The notes beneath the pieces were generated by a model. The model searched no databases. It saw only the letters and a list, made by a program, of their open reading frames with translations, and was not told where the DNA came from. From the NCBI GenBank assembly GCA_017559525.1, contig JAFYRI010000007.1, positions 1 to 64,000 on the forward strand: a DNA stretch of 64,000 nt. Reading direction: 5' to 3'. Shown piece after piece: positions 35,457 to 44,494 of the stretch; within the stretch, counting starts at the first letter, position 1; the number at the start of each line of letters is the position of its first letter. Made by a program: the position numbers and the translations under genes. This DNA is from Alphaproteobacteria bacterium (lineage in GTDB: Bacteria; Pseudomonadota; Alphaproteobacteria; CAAHEQ01; UBA3637).

Positions 35457-36110
35457 ATGACGGATTTATCAAAGTTATCTTTAGCAATAGAACGTGCTTT
35501 TTCATGGCATAAGGGTGTTGAATATGGTTGTGGGTTATCTATGACAAATCAATTGAATGGAACGGCTAATGCTATTGATCAATTTTATACTGGGAGCGAT
35601 AAGAAAGATATTTTGATTACCGCATTACTTAGCAAAGCTTGGGAAGCATCTCGTCAGAATGAAATAACAAAAAATAATCCACAGTCTCGTACTTCTTATG
35701 AAGCTTTAGTAGAAGATTTTGGTAATTCTATTGCAGATAACATAAAAGCCTTGTCTACAGAACCAGATACAAAGGATTGGCATGAAATAGCAATGTGGGC
35801 TTCTAAGCAAAATCAACAGGTTCAAACGGTTTTGTTAGCTGAAAAATTACAAAATTTTATTGTTAGTCGAGATAGACCAAATCCGAAAAAAAGTCCAGAT
35901 TGGCATATTAATTATTATAATACGCGTATGATTGTAGTTGAAGCTCTTAGAGAAGCTTGTCCCGCATTATATGTTGAATGTGTAAAGGTTTCTGAACAAG
36001 GTCTTAAGACTCAAAAACGTAACCTGTTTGAAATAACAAATGGGGGGCAGAGAAAGGTTCCATCTTTTGAAAAGATATATATGTCTAATCATGATAATGG
36101 TCGTATTTAG
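35457..36110 (+). CDS. Unknown 217-residue protein
   Basis: Start ATG at 35457 chosen because AAGGGGG lies just before it; the frame is open further left only across the end of the preceding gene. The protein is soluble and helix-rich with no signal or membrane segment. A stretch K-K-D-I-L-I-T-A-L-L-S-K-A-W-E-A-S weakly recalls the R-G-I-L-x-R-S-x-K-M-A-x-E-S helix of the next two genes, so all three may be distant relatives. I recognise no known domain. Third gene of the operon. Confidence 0.5.
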   Translation: MTDLSKLSLAIERAFSWHKGVEYGCGLSMTNQLNGTANAIDQFYTGSDKKDILITALLSKAWEASRQNEITKNNPQSRTSYEALVEDFGNSIADNIKALSTEPDTKDWHEIAMWASKQNQQVQTVLLAEKLQNFIVSRDRPNPKKSPDWHINYYNTRMIVVEALREACPALYVECVKVSEQGLKTQKRNLFEITNGGQRKVPSFEKIYMSNHDNGRI

Positions 36111-36160
36111 TTTTAATAGATTGATATGATGTTTTTTTATTTTAAATAATAGAGGATAAT

Positions 36161-36928
36161 ATGACAGAATTTACAATACAAGAATGTATGAGACGATTAA
36201 ATATTCAATCTAACAATCGGATGGATAGAATGCGAGATTTGTATTGTAATTTAGATACTTTAATTAATTCTGAGCGTCCCTATATAACGTCATGTATGTT
36301 TGAAAAGTCTTTTGAAAAAGCTGAAAATGTTGAACGAGATGTGTGGCGAGGAATTTTGTTGCGTTCATTAAAAATGGCAATGGAATCTGATTTGGGGGGA
36401 GCTATTAAACAAGAAAACGAACATTATGATAAAATAATGTCTTCTGTGGGTTTTAAAAAGGGGGTTTCTGGATATATTTGTTGGGCTGCTTGTCCAGATG
36501 GTGATTATTCTTTTGTAATTCCTGTGACGTTGACAAAAAATGAACAAAAAGAAACACTTGAAGCTTTTGAAAAAGGTAAAAATAATTGTTTTGAAGTTAT
36601 GGGTATTTTTCATAAAAATATAGTGGATAATCGACGTCAGTTTGAATTTGAATGCGAATTAATGGATTTGGATCGTATTTCAATTAGTGCTGCAAGTAGT
36701 TTTCGACGCGGTATTGATATAAATTTAGAAATGGCAGAAAATGATGGAGATATTGCGAATAAAATTGAAAAAGAATATTTAGATTATAAAAAGATGTCAA
36801 TGGCAGAACGTCAAAAAGATTTCGATCATTTTGTTAATGAAATTCGTTATGTGAATGGATTACTTCCGCGTCCAATTGTACGTGATCAAGATGATAATTT
36901 TAATGAAAATGATCATCAGCGAGGGTAA
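36161..36928 (+). CDS. Unknown protein, tandem paralogue A
   Basis: A 255-residue soluble protein. Three blocks are shared with the next gene: W-R-G-I-L-L-R-S-L-K-M-A-M-E-S-D-L-G-G-A-I, then I-C-W-A-A-C-P-D-G, and near the end A-E-R-Q-K-D-F-D-H-F-V-N-E-I-R-Y-V-N. Spacing between blocks is similar, so the two are tandem duplicates of a family I cannot name. The C-A-C-P block with its Trp looks like a conserved core, perhaps catalytic or binding. AGAGGATAAT precedes the ATG. One base separates its stop from the next start. Confidence 0.55.
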   Translation: MTEFTIQECMRRLNIQSNNRMDRMRDLYCNLDTLINSERPYITSCMFEKSFEKAENVERDVWRGILLRSLKMAMESDLGGAIKQENEHYDKIMSSVGFKKGVSGYICWAACPDGDYSFVIPVTLTKNEQKETLEAFEKGKNNCFEVMGIFHKNIVDNRRQFEFECELMDLDRISISAASSFRRGIDINLEMAENDGDIANKIEKEYLDYKKMSMAERQKDFDHFVNEIRYVNGLLPRPIVRDQDDNFNENDHQRG

Positions 36929-36929
36929 A

Positions 36930-37568
36930 ATGAATGATGAAAATAAATTTTCGATAGATAAATGTTGTAAAGTGTTTCGGTTGGATCAACAAAATCTTTA
37001 TAAAAAATGTTGTTTTATATATCTGTTATCTGATGATTTGATTGAAGAAAAATATGATTGGTTGACTGGTTTTATTCCGATACGTTTGTTGAAAGAGTTA
37101 AAGAAAAAAAAGTTGTCAGTTCGTCGTGGCATTTTGTTTCGTAGTATTAAAATGGCCCTTGAATCTGCCATGGGTGGGGCGGTTATGCGTGAAATTTTTA
37201 TGGAAAAATTACCTGCTTTTTTACCACGCAGTTCTAAATTTGCAACAGTATCATGGGCAAGTTGTCCTGAGGTAAGGTTTGTTTTTGGAACATCGTATCG
37301 CGATCGCGAAGGCGAACACGCCTGTTTGTCTGAACATGATTGTTTTTTAAGAGGGATTACATTGTGTTTGGATACGAAACGGATATCTCCGGCAAATTTA
37401 GCAGCAGAATATGATATTTTTTATCATACACGTTATCCCGAACGTGCAAAAGAATTTGATGTTTTTGTTAATAAAGTTGTTGCATTAAATCATTTAAATC
37501 CAACATTGCTTGCTTGTCATAATGATAAGCTTCCCATGACAAACGATTGGGAACGAACTATTGAATAA
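36930..37568 (+). CDS. Unknown protein, tandem paralogue B
   Basis: A 212-residue protein starting at the ATG at 36930, one base after the paralogue A stop, with GAGGG upstream. Shared blocks: R-R-G-I-L-F-R-S-I-K-M-A-L-E-S-A-M-G-G-A-V, V-S-W-A-S-C-P-E-V, and P-E-R-A-K-E-F-D-V-F-V-N-K-V-V. It is shorter than A mainly in the region after the WASCP block. N-terminal Cys are frequent (K-C-C-K-V, K-K-C-C-F). No known domain seen. It ends the first transcription unit; a new promoter begins eight bases later. Confidence 0.55.
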   Translation: MNDENKFSIDKCCKVFRLDQQNLYKKCCFIYLLSDDLIEEKYDWLTGFIPIRLLKELKKKKLSVRRGILFRSIKMALESAMGGAVMREIFMEKLPAFLPRSSKFATVSWASCPEVRFVFGTSYRDREGEHACLSEHDCFLRGITLCLDTKRISPANLAAEYDIFYHTRYPERAKEFDVFVNKVVALNHLNPTLLACHNDKLPMTNDWERTIE

Positions 37569-37575
37569 AAAACTT

Positions 37576-37604
37576 TTGACAAAAATGTGGAACATTGATA
37601 TAAT
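37576..37604 (+). promoter_or_regulatory. Consensus promoter of the ankyrin gene pair
   Basis: TTGACA (37576-37581), 17 bp, TATAAT (37599-37604), full consensus; start near 37611. Confidence 0.88.
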
Positions 37605-37634
37605 GCCCTAATATTGAATATGAAAGGATACAAA

Positions 37635-38615
37635 ATGGAATTATCAAATCGTAAAAATGGAACATTTTCAGTTGCAACTCATGGGAATTTAAGTGAAGAT
37701 AAAGCCCAATTATTTGTTAATCAATCAATATTCAAATTGCCACAAGAAGATATCGTTGAATATTTGGAAAACGGTGGCGATGCAACAATTATGGATTTTA
37801 ATGGAAATACATTGGCTCATATTCATCCGAATTTGGCAAGTGATTTGGTGGAATGTGGGTGTGATGTTAATCGTTTAAATAATGCTGGATATTCTCCATT
37901 GATGACGGCTATTATGTCTGCTCGCTCAGATTTGGTTTTTAATGATGTATCCTCTATTGTTTTGGGGGATTTGATTGAAGCCACATCAAAAGAAAATTTA
38001 AATCGCGTTTATCCAAATGGTGAAACGGTTTTGACATCATACTTATCTAAAATATCTATGGTTTTAGATGAATATGAAGATGGTGAAATTTTGCCGATTT
38101 TGTTAAAACAAGGTGCTAATCCGAATACGCCAAATGCCAAAGGTCAAACACCGCTTGATTGTTGTCGTGCATCTAATAAAGGTGAAGTTGTTTCTATGAT
38201 GATTCCGTATGGATTAAATGTGAATGCTCAAAATGAAATAGGAAAAACGTTGTTGATGGATGCTCTTGAACAAAAAGATGAAAAATTGGCAAAAGTTTTA
38301 TTAGAAAATGGCGCACATGTTAAAGTGGGTGATAAAGATGGTAATACGCCACTTCATTATGCTGCTCGTGCAGGTATGACGGAAATGGTTGTTGTGTTAG
38401 TTAAAGCAGGGTCTCAACCTTGGGTTCCGAATAAAGCTGGTGAATTACCCCATAGTTTTGCAAAGGGTATTGCACACGAATATTTAAAAATGCAAGCGCT
38501 TTCTTGTGCTACGGATTATAAATTCCATTCTGGCTTTACATATAATCCAGCACCTCAAAAAATTGCCTCTCAACCAGTTGTTGGACAAACACCGGATAAC
38601 CAAAATACTAAATAA
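37635..38615 (+). CDS. Ankyrin-repeat protein
   Basis: A 326-residue protein. Start at the ATG at 37635 because GAAAGGA lies five bases upstream and transcription begins only near 37611. Ankyrin repeats: D-F-N-G-N-T-L-A-H-I near 50, N-N-A-G-Y-S-P-L-M-T-A, N-A-K-G-Q-T-P-L-D-C-C, N-E-I-G-K-T-L-L-M-D-A and the best one, D-K-D-G-N-T-P-L-H-Y-A-A-R-A-G. No signal peptide. It resembles the next gene throughout, including the A-T-S-K-E-N-L-N-R-V-Y-P-N-G-E-T segment, so the two are duplicates. Confidence 0.82.
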   Translation: MELSNRKNGTFSVATHGNLSEDKAQLFVNQSIFKLPQEDIVEYLENGGDATIMDFNGNTLAHIHPNLASDLVECGCDVNRLNNAGYSPLMTAIMSARSDLVFNDVSSIVLGDLIEATSKENLNRVYPNGETVLTSYLSKISMVLDEYEDGEILPILLKQGANPNTPNAKGQTPLDCCRASNKGEVVSMMIPYGLNVNAQNEIGKTLLMDALEQKDEKLAKVLLENGAHVKVGDKDGNTPLHYAARAGMTEMVVVLVKAGSQPWVPNKAGELPHSFAKGIAHEYLKMQALSCATDYKFHSGFTYNPAPQKIASQPVVGQTPDNQNTK

Positions 38616-38629
38616 AATAAAGGTAAAAT

Positions 38630-39841
38630 ATGTTTAAATTTTTTAAGTCTGGTAAAACAAAAGAAGCTCACATCGGTGATGGAGTTAATTTAGAAGATTG
38701 TGTTAAGTCCAAAAAAATTCAATTTTGGACCGATGCTATTGATTTTATTGTCAGAGGAGGTAATCCAAATGTCATAGATGAAAATGGCAATACATTCTTA
38801 CATCGTTTTCCGGAATGGACTGGTGAATTGGTTTATCACGGTGTTTCTTTGTCTAATGCGGGCGTAAAAAATAACGCAGGTTATATTCCGCTTGCCATGA
38901 ATGCACGTCGTCCTGCTAATTCGATGTTGCTTGAGGCGACACCAAAAGAATATTTAAACGTCGTATGGCCGAATGGAACCACGATTATGACAGAGTATTT
39001 AAAATCTTGCCTTTCTGATGTGCAAGGCTTTGACGTATTGTTATGTCTTGGTGCCGATTTAAGAATGCCAAATGGTGATGGTCAAATGCCATTAGATATT
39101 GTGGCTAAAAAATCCGATTATTTTGATTATGTTGTTTGTGCATTTAAAAATGGACACGATATTTCGGACATGACAGTAGAACACAAAGAATACTGGTATA
39201 GTGAAAAAACGGTACAAGTTCCGCTTTTGTTTGAAATGATGACAAATGCATATTCTGATGAACGTGTTGAAAGTTTGTTAAATATCTTATCTAAATCTGA
39301 TTTAACACGGCGTGATAATGAAGGTAATACCTTATTGCACACTTGGGCAACCGAATTTGATAAAACGAAAGACCGAGATTCGGAATTAACAGAAAAGTTA
39401 TTTTATGCTTTGGCCACAAAAATTAGTGTAAATGCTCAAAATAATGATGGTAATACCCCTTTGATGTCGGCTTTAAAAATGGGTGAGTATACATCATACT
39501 ATATGTGTCATGGTGAACCACATGATTATACAACAACACGCCAAGAGTTTGCCAAGTTGTTGTTGGATAAAATGGATGAGGATGGTGTAAATTTGGCGAA
39601 TAAATCCGGTCAAACAGCCCTCCATTATGCGGCCCAAGAAGGTTTGAATAATGAAGTAGTTGCTTTGGTGCGTAAGGGCGCTAATGTCTTGGCAAAGAAT
39701 GCCGATGGTAAAACGCCTGCCGATATGTCGTCTAATGACTTGATTAAGGCCTATTTACAAATGGTAGCAGATATTCAACCAAAGACAATTATTCATTCCG
39801 CAAAATGTAAAATGCATGCACATCAAAATATAATTTCTTAA
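38630..39841 (+). CDS. Ankyrin-repeat protein, paralogue of the preceding gene
   Basis: A 403-residue protein fourteen bases downstream of its paralogue. Shared: D-E-N-G-N-T-F-L-H-R-F, K-N-N-A-G-Y-I-P-L-A, A-T-P-K-E-Y-L-N-V-V-W-P-N-G-T-T, N-G-D-G-Q-M-P-L-D-I, N-N-D-G-N-T-P-L-M-S-A and N-K-S-G-Q-T-A-L-H-Y-A-A-Q-E-G. It has an extra central region. Short Lys/Phe-rich start (M-F-K-F-F-K-S-G-K), no signal peptide. AAAGGTAAA precedes the ATG. Confidence 0.82.
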   Translation: MFKFFKSGKTKEAHIGDGVNLEDCVKSKKIQFWTDAIDFIVRGGNPNVIDENGNTFLHRFPEWTGELVYHGVSLSNAGVKNNAGYIPLAMNARRPANSMLLEATPKEYLNVVWPNGTTIMTEYLKSCLSDVQGFDVLLCLGADLRMPNGDGQMPLDIVAKKSDYFDYVVCAFKNGHDISDMTVEHKEYWYSEKTVQVPLLFEMMTNAYSDERVESLLNILSKSDLTRRDNEGNTLLHTWATEFDKTKDRDSELTEKLFYALATKISVNAQNNDGNTPLMSALKMGEYTSYYMCHGEPHDYTTTRQEFAKLLLDKMDEDGVNLANKSGQTALHYAAQEGLNNEVVALVRKGANVLAKNADGKTPADMSSNDLIKAYLQMVADIQPKTIIHSAKCKMHAHQNIIS

Positions 39842-39859
39842 TGAAATTGATGTTTTATT

Positions 39860-39901
39860 AATAATATATCCTCTAATTTTTTGATTGGAGGATATATTAT
39901 T
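39860..39901 (+). terminator. Terminator of the ankyrin pair
   Basis: Stem AATAATATATCCTC / GAGGATATATTATT (39860-39873, 39888-39901), 14-nt loop, short T tail. Confidence 0.75.
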
Positions 39902-39930
39902 TTAAAAATCCCTGCTAAAAAAGCAGGGAT
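39902..39930 (-). terminator. Terminator of ppiD
   Basis: Perfect 8-bp stem ATCCCTGC/GCAGGGAT (39908-39915, 39923-39930), T-rich tail on the minus strand. Confidence 0.8.
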
Positions 39931-39948
39931 AAAAGGTATACAAACTCT

Positions 39949-41853
39949 TTATTCTTGATTTTGATAAGCGGCGAAAGCGTTATTAATAGCTTTTTCATTA
40001 ACACGAACACCGATTGTTTCAGTATAATCATTCATCAATTCATTTACTAAACTTTCTCCGGTTTGTGTTTTTAATTCTTGCTTAACAATACCAACTCCGA
40101 ACTCATCATTTTTGGGATCAGCAGGTGTAACACTGAAAACTGTTGATAAGGCAATTCCCATAGGAGTTTTAGTTATTGTCGTATTTTCATTTCCTGTTTT
40201 TTGAGTAAAGACAGTTTCAACTACTTGAGGGAATAATGTTCCTGGTTTTTCACGAGTGATATCATTTTCTTTGTTTGTTTTAAAACCAAAGATATTTCCT
40301 TGTTTCTCTAATGTACTATCTTTTTTGATTTGTGTTAAGATATTATCTACAACGCTGTCTAATTTATCTTTTTGCATTTGACTTACCCACATTTTTTCCA
40401 AAGTTGGTTTTGCCGCATCAAACTCTTGTGGTGTAGATGGAATAATATCTGTAACTTCTGCAATAATATATCCGTTTCCGTGTTCAATAACAGAAGATGG
40501 TTCATTGATTTCAGATAAGAAAATAGTTTGTAATAGATCATCGGATTTCATATCTGCATTAATTTCTGTTCCATCTTGTTTTTTGCCTGTCATATCAAAT
40601 GTTCCCATTGATTGGATATCTAAGCCGACAGATTTTGCTGCATTAGAAAGTGTTTCTCCTTGTCCTAAAGCATCTTCTAAATTTTTTACGATTTCTTCAG
40701 TTTTTGTATAAGCACCTTCTAATGCTAGTTGTTTTTTTAATTCTTCTTTAATTTTTTCTTCACTTAGTTTTTCACCGGATTTAATATCTCGGACTAAGAC
40801 AATATGCCATCCAGAAGAGGTTTCAATTGGTCCTACAATTTGTCCCTTTGTCCCAGAAAAAGCAGTTTCCGCTAATTCGGCCATAATATCGTCTTTTTTA
40901 ACCCATCCAAAACGAGTTTGTTCATCATTTTGTCCGGCTTTACTTTTTGCGATTTCACGGAAATTGTCTGCTGTTAATTCATTTAAAACAACTTCTGCAT
41001 TTTCTTTTGTATCAAACAACATTTGATCTAATTCACGAGTTTCTGGTGTTTCGAAATCAGCTTTTCTTTGTTCATACAATTCATTTAACTCATTTGGACT
41101 TATAGTTACTTTCTCAACTATTTTTTCTGGGGAAATATGAATGATTTGTACCGTTCTATATTCTGGTAAAATGAATTGATCGCCATAGGCTTCATAATAT
41201 TCTTTTAATTCATTTTCAGTTGGTTTAGTGTCAATTTTTATATCTTCAGGCTTAATTATTCCTGTAATAACAGAACGTTTTTCTTTCTTATATTTATAAA
41301 TTGTATCTGCTAAAATAGTTGGATTGTATCCCAATTCGATGATTGTATTGTTTAAATGATTCATTGCCAACTCATCACGTAATTTATGAGCCAATTGTGT
41401 TTCGGTCATACGCATTTGAGATAAATATGCATAAAAAATATTTTGATCAAAATTTCCTAATACATCCGCGAAAGCAGGGTTACGTTCCACATATTTTCTA
41501 ACTGCATCATCTGATGCAGTTAATTCTAATTCCTTACGAATTTGATTTGAAACACTGTTAATAATTTGGCCTTGTACCGCGGCATCTAAAAGTCCTGCTT
41601 GAATACCTTGAACTGGAGATAAGTATTTGCCGCCCATCATAATACCCATGCGCTCACGTTCTTTGTCAAAAGCAGATGCTAATTGTTGCATAGATATGTT
41701 ATCCGATCCAATTTCAATTGCTGCTTGATTTTGAGATAATGTTAAGTTTGTTAAGCCACCTAATCCCCAAAATACAATCATACTGATACCCAATAACGAT
41801 AAAATAATTTTTGTACCAATATTTTTTGCTGATTTACCGAATGAAGAAGTCAT
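39949..41853 (-). CDS. ppiD: Periplasmic chaperone PpiD (SurA/parvulin family)
   Basis: A 634-residue inner-membrane-anchored folding factor. The start at 41853 (M-T-S-S-F-G-K-S-A-K-N) has AAAGGA upstream; a longer frame to 41898 lacks a site. Residues about 14-35 are one membrane helix (I-I-L-S-L-L-G-I-S-M-I-V-F-W-G-L-G-G). Then comes a SurA-N-like helical part with E-I-G-S-D-N-I-S-M-Q-Q-L, and a parvulin rotamase domain ending in G-W-V-K-K-D-D, G-P-I-E-T-S-S-G-W-H-I-V-L-V. A long helical C-terminal part completes the fold. It helps proteins leaving the Sec translocon. Confidence 0.88.
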   Translation of the reverse strand: MTSSFGKSAKNIGTKIILSLLGISMIVFWGLGGLTNLTLSQNQAAIEIGSDNISMQQLASAFDKERERMGIMMGGKYLSPVQGIQAGLLDAAVQGQIINSVSNQIRKELELTASDDAVRKYVERNPAFADVLGNFDQNIFYAYLSQMRMTETQLAHKLRDELAMNHLNNTIIELGYNPTILADTIYKYKKEKRSVITGIIKPEDIKIDTKPTENELKEYYEAYGDQFILPEYRTVQIIHISPEKIVEKVTISPNELNELYEQRKADFETPETRELDQMLFDTKENAEVVLNELTADNFREIAKSKAGQNDEQTRFGWVKKDDIMAELAETAFSGTKGQIVGPIETSSGWHIVLVRDIKSGEKLSEEKIKEELKKQLALEGAYTKTEEIVKNLEDALGQGETLSNAAKSVGLDIQSMGTFDMTGKKQDGTEINADMKSDDLLQTIFLSEINEPSSVIEHGNGYIIAEVTDIIPSTPQEFDAAKPTLEKMWVSQMQKDKLDSVVDNILTQIKKDSTLEKQGNIFGFKTNKENDITREKPGTLFPQVVETVFTQKTGNENTTITKTPMGIALSTVFSVTPADPKNDEFGVGIVKQELKTQTGESLVNELMNDYTETIGVRVNEKAINNAFAAYQNQE

Positions 41854-41965
41854 AATTTTTTTCCTTTTGTTGAAATTTTTAATGCTCCGAGTGTACAATA
41901 AATGTATATTCTTTGCAACTTATTTTTTTATAGATAAATAATATTTTTAATTGAAAAAATGATAA

Positions 41966-41990
41966 ATAAAAGGGGAAGATCCTTCCCCTT
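41966..41990 (-). terminator. Terminator of the plsY-dprA-topA operon
   Basis: Perfect 9-bp stem AAGGGGAAG/CTTCCCCTT (41970-41978, 41982-41990), T-rich exit on the minus strand. Confidence 0.85.
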
Positions 41991-41995
41991 GATTT

Positions 41996-44482
41996 TTATT
42001 TTTGACGCATTTTATCTTGTAACAGCGTTATTGCCTCATCAAGTGTCGGAATTGTGCCATCTTTTTTTGCAGATGCCATCATTTTACCACATTTGACGTA
42101 CGGACCATAGCGACCAACTTGATAGGTAATTTCTTGATCATTCCATTTACCGAGTATTTTTACTTCGGCTTTTACTTTGGCTCCGGATAACAATTCCAAG
42201 GCACGTTCTAATGTGATCATTAATATATCATCATTTGGTGTTAAAGATTGATATGTTTTACCACGGCGAACATAAGGTCCAAACTTACCAAGTCCCGCAT
42301 CAATGCCTTCTTTCGTGTCAGGATCAACGCCTAGAACACGTGGTAAAGACAATAAATCCAATGCCTTTTTGAAATCAATAGATTCGGGGTCGGTCCCTTT
42401 TGGAATACTGGTCCGTTTAGCGTCTTTTCCGTCACCTCGTTGAACATACCATCCATACGGTCCTTTTCGAACGGAAATTTCTACACCGCCTTCATCACGA
42501 CCTAATGCAATATTTTTGCCATCATCAACGATTGGTTCAATTGCTTGACCGTTTTCGTCATATTGAGGTGCTTCAATTTGTGTAAATTGTTTTGTATATT
42601 TACATGTCGGGTAGTTAGAACATCCAACAAAAGCACCAAAACGACCAACTCGTAAAGATAATTTGCCTTGTTTACATTCTGGACATACTTTTGATTCTTC
42701 GGTTGGGAATAAATGTTTTTCCAACGTTTTGGCCACCGTTTCCAATACATCACCCATTTTGACGGGGTCTACTTGTTGAACTGTTCCATTAAATGGCCCC
42801 CAAAATTCATTCAAAACATCTTTCCACTTGGCTTTATCATTGGTAATATCATCCAATTTATTTTCTAAATTAGCTGTATAATCATATTGAATGTATTGAT
42901 TGAAATAATTTTCCATAAATGCCGTTACAATACGACCTCTGTCTTGTGGAACAAAGCGTTTATTTGTTAACTGGACATATTCACGTTCTTGCAATACAGA
43001 TAAAATTGTTGCATAAGTTGATGGACGACCAATGCCAAGTTCTTCCAAACGCTTTACAAGACTGGCTTCAGAAAAACGAGGTGGTGGCTCAGTAAAGTGT
43101 TGATCAGCACGAACGCCTAATGTTTCCAATGCTTCGGCTTCGGTCATCATTGGTAACAATTTAGTATCATCGTCCCCTTTGTCATCATCAATATCTTCTT
43201 TGTAAACCTTAATAAAACCGGGGAAAGCAATAGTTTGACCTGTTGCACGTAATTGCAATTTGCCATCGCTAGACGGGATATCAATACCAACCTTATCCAT
43301 CACGGCACTTTCCATTTGACAAGCGACCGTACGTTTCCAAATCAATTCATAAAGTTTACGCAAATCTGGCGTTAATTTAGCTCCAATCAATGCCGGTGTT
43401 CTATTTGCATTTGTTGGACGAATAGCTTCGTGAGCTTCTTGCGCATTTTTTGAGTTGTTTTTATAAATACGTGGTTTTTCTGGTAAATATTCTTTTCCAT
43501 ACTCTTTTTCAATCAAGGCACGAATCGTATCAATGGCTTCGTTAGACAAGGCAACTGAGTCCGTTCTCATATATGTAATCAAACCGACTGTTTCACCGCC
43601 GATATCGACACCTTCGTAAAGGTTTTGTGCTAATTGCATCGTCTTTTTGGCACCAAATCCAAGCTTACGAGATGCTTCTTGTTGTAAGGTAGATGTTGTA
43701 AAGGCTGGTGCTGGGTTGCGTTTAGTTTGTTTGCGTTCAATGGCACCGACGTTAAATGAAGCTTGTTCTACGCGTGTTTTAACATCACCCGCAATTGTGG
43801 AATTATTCAAACTGAATTTATCCAATTTTTGACCATCAACATGCGTCAACTTTGCTGTAAATTTTTCTTTTCGGAGTGTATTTAAATCAGCTTCTACCCC
43901 CCAATATTCTTGGGAAATAAAACCGGCAATTTCTTCTTCACGTTCACATACCAAACGCAGTGCAACTGATTGCACACGACCTGCAGACTTAGCCCCTGGC
44001 AATTTACGCCACAATAACGGAGAAATATAAAAACCCACCAGGTAATCCAAGGCACGTCTGGCCAAATATGCATCCACCAGTTGCATATCAATATCACGTG
44101 GATTTTGGATGGCCTCTAATATGGCCTTTTTAGTAATTTCATGGAATACGACTCGTTTGACGGGAAATTCGTCCGTAATTTTTTTACGTTTTTTGAGTTC
44201 TTGCAGTACGTGCCATGCAATTGCTTCTCCTTCACGGTCAGGGTCGGAAGCCAAATATAATTCATCGGCCTTAGCCAAGGATTTAATAATATCACGAACA
44301 GTGCGTTCTCCACGAGCTTGTACTTCCCAATCCATCGCAAAATCTTCATCCGGACGTACGGAGCCATTTTTAGCTGGTACATCACGAATATGACCAAAGC
44401 TGGCCATAACTAAATAATCTTTACCTAAATATTTGTTAATTGTTTTTGCTTTTGCAGGAGATTCCACAATAACCAGTTTCAT
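41996..44482 (-). CDS. topA: DNA topoisomerase I
   Basis: An 828-residue type IA topoisomerase relaxing negative supercoils. The Toprim domain starts K-L-V-I-V-E-S-P-A-K-A-K-T and holds D-P-D-R-E-G-E. The active-site Tyr is in G-L-I-T-Y-M-R-T-D-S. A zinc ribbon C-P-E-C ... C-S-N-Y-P-T-C lies near residue 600, followed by two ribbon-like repeats without Cys (G-P-Y-V-R-R-G-K-T-Y, G-P-Y-V-K-C-G-K-M), as in alphaproteobacterial TopA. It follows dprA by 12 bases. Confidence 0.96.
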   Translation of the reverse strand: MKLVIVESPAKAKTINKYLGKDYLVMASFGHIRDVPAKNGSVRPDEDFAMDWEVQARGERTVRDIIKSLAKADELYLASDPDREGEAIAWHVLQELKKRKKITDEFPVKRVVFHEITKKAILEAIQNPRDIDMQLVDAYLARRALDYLVGFYISPLLWRKLPGAKSAGRVQSVALRLVCEREEEIAGFISQEYWGVEADLNTLRKEKFTAKLTHVDGQKLDKFSLNNSTIAGDVKTRVEQASFNVGAIERKQTKRNPAPAFTTSTLQQEASRKLGFGAKKTMQLAQNLYEGVDIGGETVGLITYMRTDSVALSNEAIDTIRALIEKEYGKEYLPEKPRIYKNNSKNAQEAHEAIRPTNANRTPALIGAKLTPDLRKLYELIWKRTVACQMESAVMDKVGIDIPSSDGKLQLRATGQTIAFPGFIKVYKEDIDDDKGDDDTKLLPMMTEAEALETLGVRADQHFTEPPPRFSEASLVKRLEELGIGRPSTYATILSVLQEREYVQLTNKRFVPQDRGRIVTAFMENYFNQYIQYDYTANLENKLDDITNDKAKWKDVLNEFWGPFNGTVQQVDPVKMGDVLETVAKTLEKHLFPTEESKVCPECKQGKLSLRVGRFGAFVGCSNYPTCKYTKQFTQIEAPQYDENGQAIEPIVDDGKNIALGRDEGGVEISVRKGPYGWYVQRGDGKDAKRTSIPKGTDPESIDFKKALDLLSLPRVLGVDPDTKEGIDAGLGKFGPYVRRGKTYQSLTPNDDILMITLERALELLSGAKVKAEVKILGKWNDQEITYQVGRYGPYVKCGKMMASAKKDGTIPTLDEAITLLQDKMRQK

Positions 44483-44494
44483 GATTTATTTCCC

